From Marichromatium bheemlicum (GTDB taxonomy: Bacteria > Pseudomonadota > Gammaproteobacteria > Chromatiales > Chromatiaceae), in the NCBI RefSeq assembly GCF_012276755.1, contig NZ_JAAXKX010000011.1, positions 1 through 64,000 of the forward strand: 64,000 nucleotides of DNA, in the 5' to 3' direction. Both the position numbers and the translations under genes were made by a program. Of this stretch, positions 55,001 through 64,000 are shown piece after piece. Within the stretch, counting starts at the first letter, position 1; each line of letters starts with the position of its first letter. A model generated the notes under the pieces. The model was not told the origin of the DNA. It worked only from the letters and a program-made list of their open reading frames with translations, and searched no databases.

Positions 55001-55175
55001 GGACGCTGACGATGTCGAGATCGAAGTTGGGGAAGAACTGGATGTTGAGCCGGTCGAGGGCGAAGATGCCGCTGAGGATCATCATCACCATCAGCAGATT
55101 GGCCGCAACCTTGTGATGAGCGAACAGCCCGATCAGGTCGCTGCGGTGACCGCCCCCGCGCTGCGCCAGACTCAC
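52050..55175 (-). CDS. RND efflux transporter permease (HAE1/AcrB-like)
   Basis: 1041 residues, the normal length, with twelve membrane helices in two halves and two large periplasmic loops. The proton-relay pair is present in ALIMALGIIVDDAIVVGEDAQAHH, followed by SSLTTIAAFLPLIL; the second half has FGLSGIVINDSIILVKFYQ. Inner-membrane pump exporting hydrophobic compounds with its adaptor. The GTG start overlaps the adaptor stop (GTGA). No outer-membrane TolC-like gene is in the window. Confidence 0.93.
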   Translation of the reverse strand: MSLAQRGGGHRSDLIGLFAHHKVAANLLMVMMILSGIFALDRLNIQFFPNFDLDIVSVRVVWTGASAEDVEDGITNPLEQRLRSVDGLSDLTSTSSQGISAITLEFDEGTDPLLALDQVRRLVDNFRNLPQDAEKPEVALATRYETVARLLVSGPERPEELRHLVRAFESELLDRGIDKIDIRGLPEEEISIAIDHQRLEQLGLSLGQVGDRVAAFSRDLPAGQVGRDEAARELRSLDKRRDPLEFASLPVVTEEVVQIDLGDVSEIERVPRDGQLLLTVADRPAVEMVLQRAELGNSLAAARVLDQWLAETRPLLPPGVEVVVYDAAWQLIRDRIMLLVSNGAGGLILVVAILFLFLSGRVAFWVAWGIPVSFMATLFILYLAGGSINMMSLFALIMALGIIVDDAIVVGEDAQAHHQMGEDPLLAAEGGVRRMLAPVLASSLTTIAAFLPLILVGGIVGNILGAIPLVVVAVILSSLLESMLVLPGHLRGAFVHAHRAGPDSLRARLDRGFERLRDEFFRPLVTRAVAHRFVTISTAVALLLVAVGLLAGGRLTFVFFPTPESQVINANVTFVAGTPRARVDAFLEQLETTLYETEAQFDQGRLINLAVALHGSKPESAGSTADQLGGLRVELTPTDARTVRNTTFIRAWRQRIELPPGLESFTITSRRAGPPGRDLTVRLNGAEAETLKEAALALAEALKGLPGVLEVEDDMAYGREQIIYRLSPAGEALGLTVAELGRQLRNAFDGQLVQIFQDGADEVEVRVRLPRAERDQLGTLYRFNVRLADGSTVPLSAVAEWDSRRGFEILRHAEGRLAVEVSADVDPEVSDVATVLEALAAGPLPELQRDHGISYSFEGRSADQRETLGDMRKGLVLGLILIYIILAWVFASYGWPLVVMATIPFGLTGALFGHWLIDINVTILSLFGMFGLSGIVINDSIILVKFYQELTERGLARQQALVEAACQRLRAVLLTTLTTVAGLIPLLFETSVQAQFLIPMATSIAFGLAFATLLILLVIPALLSVHESIDSRLSMVRARLF

Positions 55176-56404
55176 TGCCCCGCCTCCACCCGCAGCCCGT
55201 CGACGGCGTTGGGCATATGGGTGACCACCAACTGGTCGCCGGCGGCGAGTTCGGGTGCGGCGACCAGCAACCGCTCCTCGCCGTCGGGCGCGAACCAGCT
55301 CCCCAGGGTGCGCACCATCACCGCGCGCATCCGACCGTCGATGAATTCATAAACGCGGTTGCCGCCATAGACGGCGGCGAAGGGGACGGCCACCACCGAC
55401 TCACGCACCGGGCGCTGCAGTCGCAGCGTCAGCATCTGGCCGATGCGCAGCCACTCGGCCCCTTCGGTGAGCACGAACAGCCCGTCGATACCGCTCGGAT
55501 CGGCCTCGCCGGCAAGACGTTCGAGCACCAACCCGACCCGCCCACCGTCGACCTGCGCGGTCGCCGGCAGCGAGCCCGAGGCGCGCAGCGCCGCGGCCAG
55601 CTCCGCCTGATAGGGCGCGGGGATGCGCGAGCGCACCTCGAGCCCGGCGAGCGGATAGAGCGAGAGCAAGACCTCGTCGTCCTTGACCTGGTCACCGGCG
55701 GCCACCTCCACGGCGCTGACCACCCCTGCGTAGGGGGCGATCACCCGCGAGCGCTCGAAGGCCAACCGCGCCTCCTCGTACTCGGCACGGGCCTGTTGTA
55801 ACCGCGCCTCGAGGGCGCGCCGACGCGCCGGGTAGTCGGCGATGCGCATGCTACGCGTGCTCACCGCCAGACGCTGACGGGCGAGGTCCTGCTCGGCGAG
55901 GTCGAGGTCGTTCTGCGAGCCGACCTGACGCCGGGTCAGGCTCTTGGCGCGCGCCACCGCATCGGCGGAGAGATCGAGCAGTCGCTGCTCCTGTGCCAGG
56001 GCGGCCTGATCGCTCTCCTGACCGTTGCGCTCGCTCTCGAGCTGGGCCTCGAGTTCGGCGACCTGGGCACCGGTACGCGCGAGCGCCGGCACCAGGTCGC
56101 GGGGATCGAGTTCGAGCAGCAACTGCCCGGCCTCGACCCGCGCGCCCTCACGCACCAACACCCGCGCCACCCGTGCCGAGGTCGAGGCCGCCGCGCGCAG
56201 CAGGTCCGGATTCTCGACCTGGCCGTAGAGTTCGAGCATCGGTGCCAGCGCGCGCGGCTCGACCGGCTCGATCGCCACCCGCCACACCCGCTCACGCGCC
56301 TCGGAGACAGGGCGATCGGGGCGGGTTTGCTTGAGGTATTGAAAGACACCGAAACCGACGGCGAGGATCAGAACGGGCAGCAACAGCTTGAACAGACGAT
56401 TCAC
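55172..56404 (-). CDS. RND efflux periplasmic adaptor (membrane fusion protein)
   Basis: 410 residues: N-terminal membrane anchor (FKLLLPVLILAVGFGVFQYL), lipoyl-like halves around a long coiled-coil (AQVAELEAQLESERNGQES to LEARLQQARAEYEEARLAFERSRVIAPYAGVVSAVEV), then beta-barrel and membrane-proximal domains. Links the RND pump to an outer-membrane channel. AGGGA precedes the ATG. First gene of the two-gene pump operon. Confidence 0.92.
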   Translation of the reverse strand: MNRLFKLLLPVLILAVGFGVFQYLKQTRPDRPVSEARERVWRVAIEPVEPRALAPMLELYGQVENPDLLRAAASTSARVARVLVREGARVEAGQLLLELDPRDLVPALARTGAQVAELEAQLESERNGQESDQAALAQEQRLLDLSADAVARAKSLTRRQVGSQNDLDLAEQDLARQRLAVSTRSMRIADYPARRRALEARLQQARAEYEEARLAFERSRVIAPYAGVVSAVEVAAGDQVKDDEVLLSLYPLAGLEVRSRIPAPYQAELAAALRASGSLPATAQVDGGRVGLVLERLAGEADPSGIDGLFVLTEGAEWLRIGQMLTLRLQRPVRESVVAVPFAAVYGGNRVYEFIDGRMRAVMVRTLGSWFAPDGEERLLVAAPELAAGDQLVVTHMPNAVDGLRVEAGQ

Positions 56405-56442
56405 AGTGTCCCTTGGTCGATTGAGCTGGGGTTGGAGGCGCC

Positions 56443-56469
56443 GTCATCGCCGCCCGGGGCGGCGATGAC
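56443..56469. promoter_or_regulatory. 27-base near-perfect palindrome upstream of the efflux operon
   Basis: GTCATCGCCGCCC and GGGCGGCGATGAC flank a single G, 39 bases before the adaptor start and 158 bases after the bioA stop (both minus strand). Could be an operator for the pump operon or a stem ending the bioA transcript; no T-run follows. Confidence 0.45.
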
Positions 56470-56533
56470 CAGGCCGGCGGACGGTATCCCCCGGGAGGGG
56501 CATTGTGCCGAGGCGCAGGCCGCCCTGCTACGG

Positions 56534-56555
56534 CAAATGTGGTAGATGTCATTTG
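56534..56555. promoter_or_regulatory. Inverted repeat CAAATG-N10-CATTTG, possible regulator site
   Basis: Six-base arms at 22-base overall length, a size used by TetR/MarR-type repressors, in the short gap between bioA and the pump genes, about 130-150 bases before the adaptor start. Local composition is less GC-rich than around it. Confidence 0.3.
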
Positions 56556-56626
56556 TTTCCACGATTGGCGCCACCGCCACCACATCAGGGCAGCGGTGGG
56601 CGGAAACAACGGCGGGACGGGACGTG

Positions 56627-57916
56627 TCAGTCCGCGACCGAGTCGGCGACCACGGCGAGCACTGCGGCACAGAGCGTCTCGAGTTCCTCGGGCGTGATCA
56701 CGAAGGGCGGCATCAGATAGATCAACCGACCGAACGGACGCACCCAGACACCACGCTCGACGAAGCGCCGCTGGATCTCGCGCATCGCCACCGGCTCGAC
56801 CATCTCGACTACGCCGATCGCGCCGAGCACCCGTACCTCGGCGACTCCGGGCAGGTCACGCGCCGGGGCCAGGCCACGTTCGAGCCCAGCGGCGATGGCA
56901 TTCACCCGCCCCTGCCAGTCGCTAGCGAACAGCACATCCAGGCTGGCATTGGCCACCGCACAGGCGAGCGGATTGCCCATGAAGGTCGGTCCGTGCATGA
57001 AGGCGCCGGGCGCGGCCCCCGAGATGGTATCGGCCACGCGCGTGCTGGCGAGGGTGGCGGCGAGCGTCATGTAGCCCCCGGTCAGCGCCTTGCCGACGGT
57101 CATGATGTCGGGGGCGATGCCGGCGTGCTCGCAGGCAAACAACCGCCCGGTGCGACCGAAGCCGGTGGCGATCTCGTCGGCGATCAGCAGCACGTCGAAG
57201 CGATCACACAGTGCCCGCACCTGGGCCAGGTAGTCGGCGCTGTAAAAACGCATGCCACCGGCGCCCTGGACGATGGGCTCAAGGATCACCGCCGCCAGTT
57301 CGTGCTGGTGGCGCTCGAGCAACGCGGCGAACTCGGCGATCGCCGCCGGCGCGCAGGGCTCGCCATAACGGCACTCGGGGGCCGGGGCGAAGACCTGCTG
57401 CGGCAGGGTGGCGCTAAACAGGTGGTGCATCCCGGTGACCGGATCGCACACCGACATGGCGTTGAAGGTATCGCCGTGATAACCGCGACGGATGGTCATC
57501 AGACGATGGCGCTCGGGGCGACCGGCGGCCTGCCAGAACTGCAGCGCCATCTTGATCGCTACCTCCACCGAGACCGAGCCCGAATCGCAGAGGAAGACGT
57601 GCTGCAGCGGCTCCGGGGTGATCGCCACCAGCCGCTCGACGAGCTGCGCCGCCGGCTCATGGGTGAGCCCGCCGAACATCACGTGCGCCATGCGCTCGAG
57701 CTGAGCGTGCGCGGCCTGATTGAGCTGCGGGTGGTTGTAGCCGTGGATCGCGCACCACCACGAGGACATGCCGTCGATCAACTCGCGCCCGTCCATCAAC
57801 TCGATGCGGCAGCCGCGCGCGGCACGCACCGGATAGACCGGATCGCGATCGCGAGTGGAGGTGTAGGGGTGCCAGGCGTGGGCCTGGTCGATGGCGAGGA
57901 TATCGTTGGCTTGCAT
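56627..57916 (-). CDS. bioA: Adenosylmethionine-8-amino-7-oxononanoate aminotransferase
   Basis: 429 residues, full length. HAWHPYTS at the N-terminus, the SAM/KAPA-pocket [32 protein letters not shown], cofactor-binding [15 protein letters not shown] (Asp247) and the PLP lysine Lys276 in [10 protein letters not shown] are all diagnostic of BioA. Converts KAPA to DAPA in biotin synthesis, in the cytosol. No other bio genes are adjacent. Upstream lies the DUF3482 GTPase gene 82 bases away; I see no clear BirA box. Confidence 0.95.
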   Translation of the reverse strand: MQANDILAIDQAHAWHPYTSTRDRDPVYPVRAARGCRIELMDGRELIDGMSSWWCAIHGYNHPQLNQAAHAQLERMAHVMFGGLTHEPAAQLVERLVAITPEPLQHVFLCDSGSVSVEVAIKMALQFWQAAGRPERHRLMTIRRGYHGDTFNAMSVCDPVTGMHHLFSATLPQQVFAPAPECRYGEPCAPAAIAEFAALLERHQHELAAVILEPIVQGAGGMRFYSADYLAQVRALCDRFDVLLIADEIATGFGRTGRLFACEHAGIAPDIMTVGKALTGGYMTLAATLASTRVADTISGAAPGAFMHGPTFMGNPLACAVANASLDVLFASDWQGRVNAIAAGLERGLAPARDLPGVAEVRVLGAIGVVEMVEPVAMREIQRRFVERGVWVRPFGRLIYLMPPFVITPEELETLCAAVLAVVADSVAD

Positions 57917-57998
57917 GGTTCGTCGATCGTACGGGCCGCCTTGGGTGGGGAGAACACACCGCCCGCGCGCGGCCCTGCTCGCGGACGGGATGAGGCCA

Positions 57999-59437
57999 TT
58001 ACATGTCGGCGCGACTGTCGATCCTGCTGGTGGCTACGCCGGTGAGGATCTCCTTGATGATCTCGCGACAGGCCGCCTCACGCTCGGTCACGTCACGCCC
58101 GCGCCGGGCCGCCTGGAACAGACGCGCCAGCTCGCGTTGCTGCGACTGGGCAAGCGCCTCGGCAAAACCACGACGCTCGACGACACGCTCGGGGACCTTG
58201 TTGGCGGCCTCCTCGTCGGCGGCCTGACGCCCGTGCGCCCAGTTCATCGCCCGTGCACTATAGAGCACGATGCGATCGAGCAGCACGAAGGGAAAGCGCG
58301 GGTCGGAGACCGGTCCCATGATGAAGCGCTGGGTGCCGGGGGCGCGCTCGATATCGAGCCGGGCCAGCGCCTTGCCGCCGACCAGCCCCAGCACACCGCC
58401 GGTGAAGGCACCGATCAGCGCCCCGGCACCGAGCGAATGCCCGGCGGCGGCGAGATCGACGGTGGCCCCGGAGGCAGCGCCGGCGGCCACCCCGACCATC
58501 GCCAGCTGGCGCCGCGACAGCCCCAGCGCATGCCCGACCTCGTCGGAGAACAGGTCCTGGTTGAGGATGGAGTCCGGCGGCAGGTTCCAGACGTGATGAC
58601 GGAAGTTGGCGCGGATCTGCTCCTGGGCGTCGAGTTCGAGCTGGCGCAGCCCCTGCTCGAACTCGGCGGCAACCTCGTCGCGGATGCGATCACGCCCACT
58701 CTTGAAGACCAGCTTGCCGCTCTTTACGGTACGGGTGACGCGATAGGAGAGCGCCTCCTCGAGCAGGCGCAGGATGGTGTCGACGGCCTGATCGGTGCGC
58801 CGCTCCCAGTCGCAGGCGAAGGCAGCAATCGCCTCCTCGACACGCTCCTCCCAGCGCTGATCGATGCTCTTGAGCGCCTCGAGCAGCTTGATCCGCTCGC
58901 TGTAGGTGGCGCGGTGGGCATTGAACTCACGCACCGAGTTGAACGCCTTGCTCAGCGCGTCCTGCCACTGTGCCATGTGGCGATCTTGGTTGGTGAGGTT
59001 GTTGAGGATGGCCATGCGCGGACGGCCGGTGAGCCGCAACAGCTCGATCTCGACCCGATCCTTCTCCTTGATGCGCTTGGAGCCGTCGACCACCAGGATG
59101 ATCCCCGCGCCCTCGGCCACCGGCTGCAACAACGCACAGTCGTGGGCGAACAACGGATCGTCGCGATGGCTGTCGACGAAGGCGCGCGCCAGGTCGCCGC
59201 GCGACTCGTTGGCCTGGAACCACTCGAGGATGGCGTTGGGGTTCTGGAACCCAGGGGTATCGATGAACTCGATCACCGTGCGACCATCGATCACCACGGG
59301 ATAACTGGTCGACTCGGTGGTGGTGCCGGCGCGCTTGTCGATCGCGATCCGGTCGTTCTCGGTGAGGGTAGCGACCACCGAGGACTTACCCGCGTTGGGG
59401 TGTCCCATGATCGCCAGGCGCGGAATCTTCACCGCCA

Positions 59438-59438
<1 letters not shown>
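57999..59438 (-). CDS. DUF3482-type GTPase with membrane-interacting C-terminus
   Basis: About 479 residues. G1 loop GHPNAGKSS (about 12-20), G2 AGTTTES, G3 DTPGFQNP and an N-x-x-N-like ILNNLTNQD region give an intact TRAFAC GTPase; after a helical stalk, a glycine/alanine-rich hydrophobic hairpin ([44 protein letters not shown]) suggests insertion into membrane. The start ATG overlaps the previous stop and is preceded by GGAG. Always paired with a DUF2868 protein, as here. Role unknown; dynamin-like membrane remodelling or stress sensing has been suggested only by fold. Confidence 0.88.
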
Positions 59439-62089
<2,651 letters not shown>

Positions 62090-62229
62090 GGGCTCAGACT
62101 GCCGCTCCGTAGTCCAACCGGCTACTCTACGTCGGTTGCACGGCGAGATCCATACAGGGGGTGCCCCATGCACCGCCTCGGCGGAGCGACTCCGATCCCG
62201 CCACCGGGGGCGGATCATAACCCGCGCGT

Positions 62230-62261
62230 ACCGCGCCCGTCATATCGATGACGGGCGCGGT
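62230..62261 (-). terminator. Strong hairpin downstream of leuA
   Basis: A perfect 14-base stem ACCGCGCCCGTCAT with its complement and loop ATCG, 5 bases beyond the leuA stop. No T-run follows on the minus strand. Likely ends the leuA transcript. Confidence 0.65.
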
Positions 62262-62266
62262 CTCGA

Positions 62267-63934
62267 TCAGGCGGCCTCGACCTGCGGCAAGGCCGCACGG
62301 TTGAGCGCCTGGAGCACGGCGCGCAACGAGGCGGTCACGGTGTCTCGATCGACCGCCACACCACTGATCGCCGTGCCGTCGACCGCGAGCTGGACATAGG
62401 CCACCGCCTCGGCCTCGGTGCCACCGTCGAGGGCGTGCTCCTGGTAGTCCAACACCCGCAACCCACGCTCGAAGCGCCGCGCACAGGCATCGACGAAGGC
62501 GGCGATGGTGCCATCACCCTCGCCACACCAGCGCTGCTCGCCCTCGCCGGCATCGATCCGCGCCTCGACGCGATCGTGGCCGGGGTGATCGAGCTGGTAG
62601 CCGATCAGCCGCGCCGGCCCCTGCTCGCACAGATAGTGCTCGCGGAACAGCGCGTAGAGGGTCGCGGCGGCGAGCGCCCCGCCGCGACGCTCGCTCTCGC
62701 GCTGCACCACCTGGGCGAACTCGACCTGCAACCAGCGCGGCAGGCGCAAGCCGTAGTCCTGTTCGAGCACGAAGGCCACCCCGCCCTTGCCCGACTGGCT
62801 GTTGACGCGGATCACCGCGCGGTAGTCGCGGCCCAGGTCCTGCGGGTCGATCGGCAGATAGGCGACGTCCCAGGGCGCGTCGGGCCGTTGCCGGGCGAGA
62901 CACTTGCGGATCGCGTCCTGATGGCTCCCCGAGAAGGCGGTATAGACCAGCTCGCCGAACCAGGGGTGACGCGGATGCACCGGCAACCCGGTGCACTCGG
63001 TGCAGACGGCGACGATCTCGGCCGGATCGGAAAGATCGAGCTGCGGGTCGATGCCCTGGCTGTAGAGGTTCATCGCCAGGGTGAGCAGATCGGCGTTGCC
63101 GGTGCGCTCGCCGTTGCCGAACAAGGTGCCCTCGACACGATCGGCGCCGGCGAGCAGCGCCAGCTCGGCGGCGGCCACGCCACCGCCACGATCGTTGTGC
63201 GGGTGCACCGAGAGCACCACCGCCTCGCGTCGTGAGAGCCGGGTGGAGATGTACTCGACCTGATCGGCGAAGACGTTGGGGCTGGCGACCTCGACGGTGG
63301 CCGGCAGGTTGATGATGCAGGGGCGATCGACCGTCGGCGCCCACTCGGCGAGCACCGCCTCGCACACCTCCAGGGCGTAGTCGGGCTCGGTGGCGGTGAA
63401 GCTCTCCGGCGAATACTCGAAGGTCCAGCGCGTCTCGGGATGACGCGCCGCAGCCTCGCGCAACAGCCGTGCACCGTCGCGGGCGATCTCGATCACCCCA
63501 GCGCGATCGCGCCCGAAGACGCGTTCGCGCTGTACCGGCGAGGTCGAGTTGTAGACATGGACGATCGCTCGCGGCGCCCCGGCGAGCGCGGCGAAGGTAC
63601 GCTCGACCAGTGCCTCGCGCGCCTGCACCAACACCTGGATGGTGACGTCCTCGGGGATCTCGTCGTGCTCGATCAACCAGCGCACGAAGTCGTAGTCGGG
63701 CTGGCTGGCGGCCGGGAACCCGACCTCGATCTCCTTGAAGCCGAGCTTGACCAGCAATCGCCACAACCGCTGCTTGTGCGCGACATCCATCGGCTCGAGC
63801 AGCGCCTGGTTACCGTCACGCAGATCGACGCTGGCCCAGCGCGGGGCCTGTTCGACGGTACGGTTCGGCCATTGGCGATCGGGCATGGCCACCGCCGGGG
63901 CCGGTCGGTAGCGGCGATGATCGAAGCGGGTCAT
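62267..63934 (-). CDS. leuA: 2-isopropylmalate synthase
   Basis: 555 residues, of the long (type 2) LeuA form. Catalytic DLRDGNQ (37-43) with Arg and metal-ligand Asp, FKEIEVGFPAASQPDYDFVR, and metal-binding HPHNDRGG (244-251) are all intact; a C-terminal allosteric domain for leucine feedback follows. Condenses acetyl-CoA with 2-oxoisovalerate, the first step of leucine synthesis. GCAGGAGT lies nine bases before the ATG. A strong hairpin sits immediately upstream. No other leucine genes are adjacent. Confidence 0.95.
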   Translation of the reverse strand: MTRFDHRRYRPAPAVAMPDRQWPNRTVEQAPRWASVDLRDGNQALLEPMDVAHKQRLWRLLVKLGFKEIEVGFPAASQPDYDFVRWLIEHDEIPEDVTIQVLVQAREALVERTFAALAGAPRAIVHVYNSTSPVQRERVFGRDRAGVIEIARDGARLLREAAARHPETRWTFEYSPESFTATEPDYALEVCEAVLAEWAPTVDRPCIINLPATVEVASPNVFADQVEYISTRLSRREAVVLSVHPHNDRGGGVAAAELALLAGADRVEGTLFGNGERTGNADLLTLAMNLYSQGIDPQLDLSDPAEIVAVCTECTGLPVHPRHPWFGELVYTAFSGSHQDAIRKCLARQRPDAPWDVAYLPIDPQDLGRDYRAVIRVNSQSGKGGVAFVLEQDYGLRLPRWLQVEFAQVVQRESERRGGALAAATLYALFREHYLCEQGPARLIGYQLDHPGHDRVEARIDAGEGEQRWCGEGDGTIAAFVDACARRFERGLRVLDYQEHALDGGTEAEAVAYVQLAVDGTAISGVAVDRDTVTASLRAVLQALNRAALPQVEAA

Positions 63935-63960
63935 GCGGCTCTACTCCTGCAGACGAGAAA

Positions 63961-63985
63961 GCCCCGCCGCGAGCGGCGGCGGGGC
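63961..63985 (-). terminator. Attenuator-like hairpin in front of leuA
   Basis: Perfect 10-base GC stem (GCCCCGCCGC and complement) with a five-base loop, followed on the minus strand by TTTCT, ending about 24 bases before the leuA start. A leader terminator at this distance is typical of leucine-gene attenuation; the leader-peptide region would lie beyond the window. Confidence 0.55.
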
Positions 63986-64000
63986 GAGATTGTGGGCCGT

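Overview
The window looks like chromosome of a high-GC (about two thirds G+C) Gram-negative gammaproteobacterium, plausibly a Chromatiales/purple-sulfur-type organism; that placement rests on overall gene style, not on a marker gene. Almost the whole window is an exosortase A (XrtA/PEP-CTERM) associated exopolysaccharide and regulation island, followed by ordinary housekeeping genes from about 52 kb on. No exosortase gene and no PEP-CTERM-tailed substrate was found inside the window, so those parts must lie elsewhere (the first gene, a chain-length determinant, runs off the left edge).

Left part (1-19 kb): EPS export genes (chain-length determinant, outer-membrane export lipoprotein), then the PrsR response regulator, PrsK histidine kinase and an unusual AAA ATPase fused to an OmpA domain, all read leftward from a likely sigma54 promoter. 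A small unknown gene, a very long PrsT TPR protein carrying an internal 314-residue duplication, a methyltransferase, a VAO-type flavoenzyme, two N-acyltransferases of the FeeM/PEP-CTERM-associated type in tail-to-tail orientation, a secreted trypsin-like protease, and a second sigma54 activator overlapping an HDOD gene follow.

Middle part (19-24 kb): the EpsB-2-like initiating sugar transferase, then a four-gene leftward cassette: Tat-type Cys-containing small secreted protein, PqqD-like protein, HprK-related kinase, and NTP_transf_5 nucleotidyltransferase. This 'HPr-rel-A' cassette has the logic of a peptide-modification system (leader-binding protein + kinase + nucleotidyltransferase + candidate substrate) and is the best candidate for a poorly described system here.

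24-52 kb: two large polysaccharide blocks meet head-on. The rightward block (24.1-31.2 kb) has glycosyltransferases, two sulfotransferase-like proteins and a membrane alkaline-phosphatase-superfamily enzyme. The leftward block (51.9-31.2 kb, about 18 genes with stop/start overlaps) has an asparagine-synthase-like enzyme, glycosyltransferases, an O-antigen-ligase-like protein, an ABC exporter pair (permease and Wzt-type ATPase), a sulfotransferase, a formyltransferase, a CapK-like adenylate-forming enzyme, deacetylases, WbsX and several proteins of unknown role. Together they predict a decorated (probably sulfated, possibly N-formylated or amidated) surface polysaccharide.

52-64 kb: an RND efflux pair, bioA, a DUF3482 GTPase/DUF2868 membrane protein pair with a 15-unit hexanucleotide repeat, and leuA preceded by a strong hairpin that looks like an attenuator.
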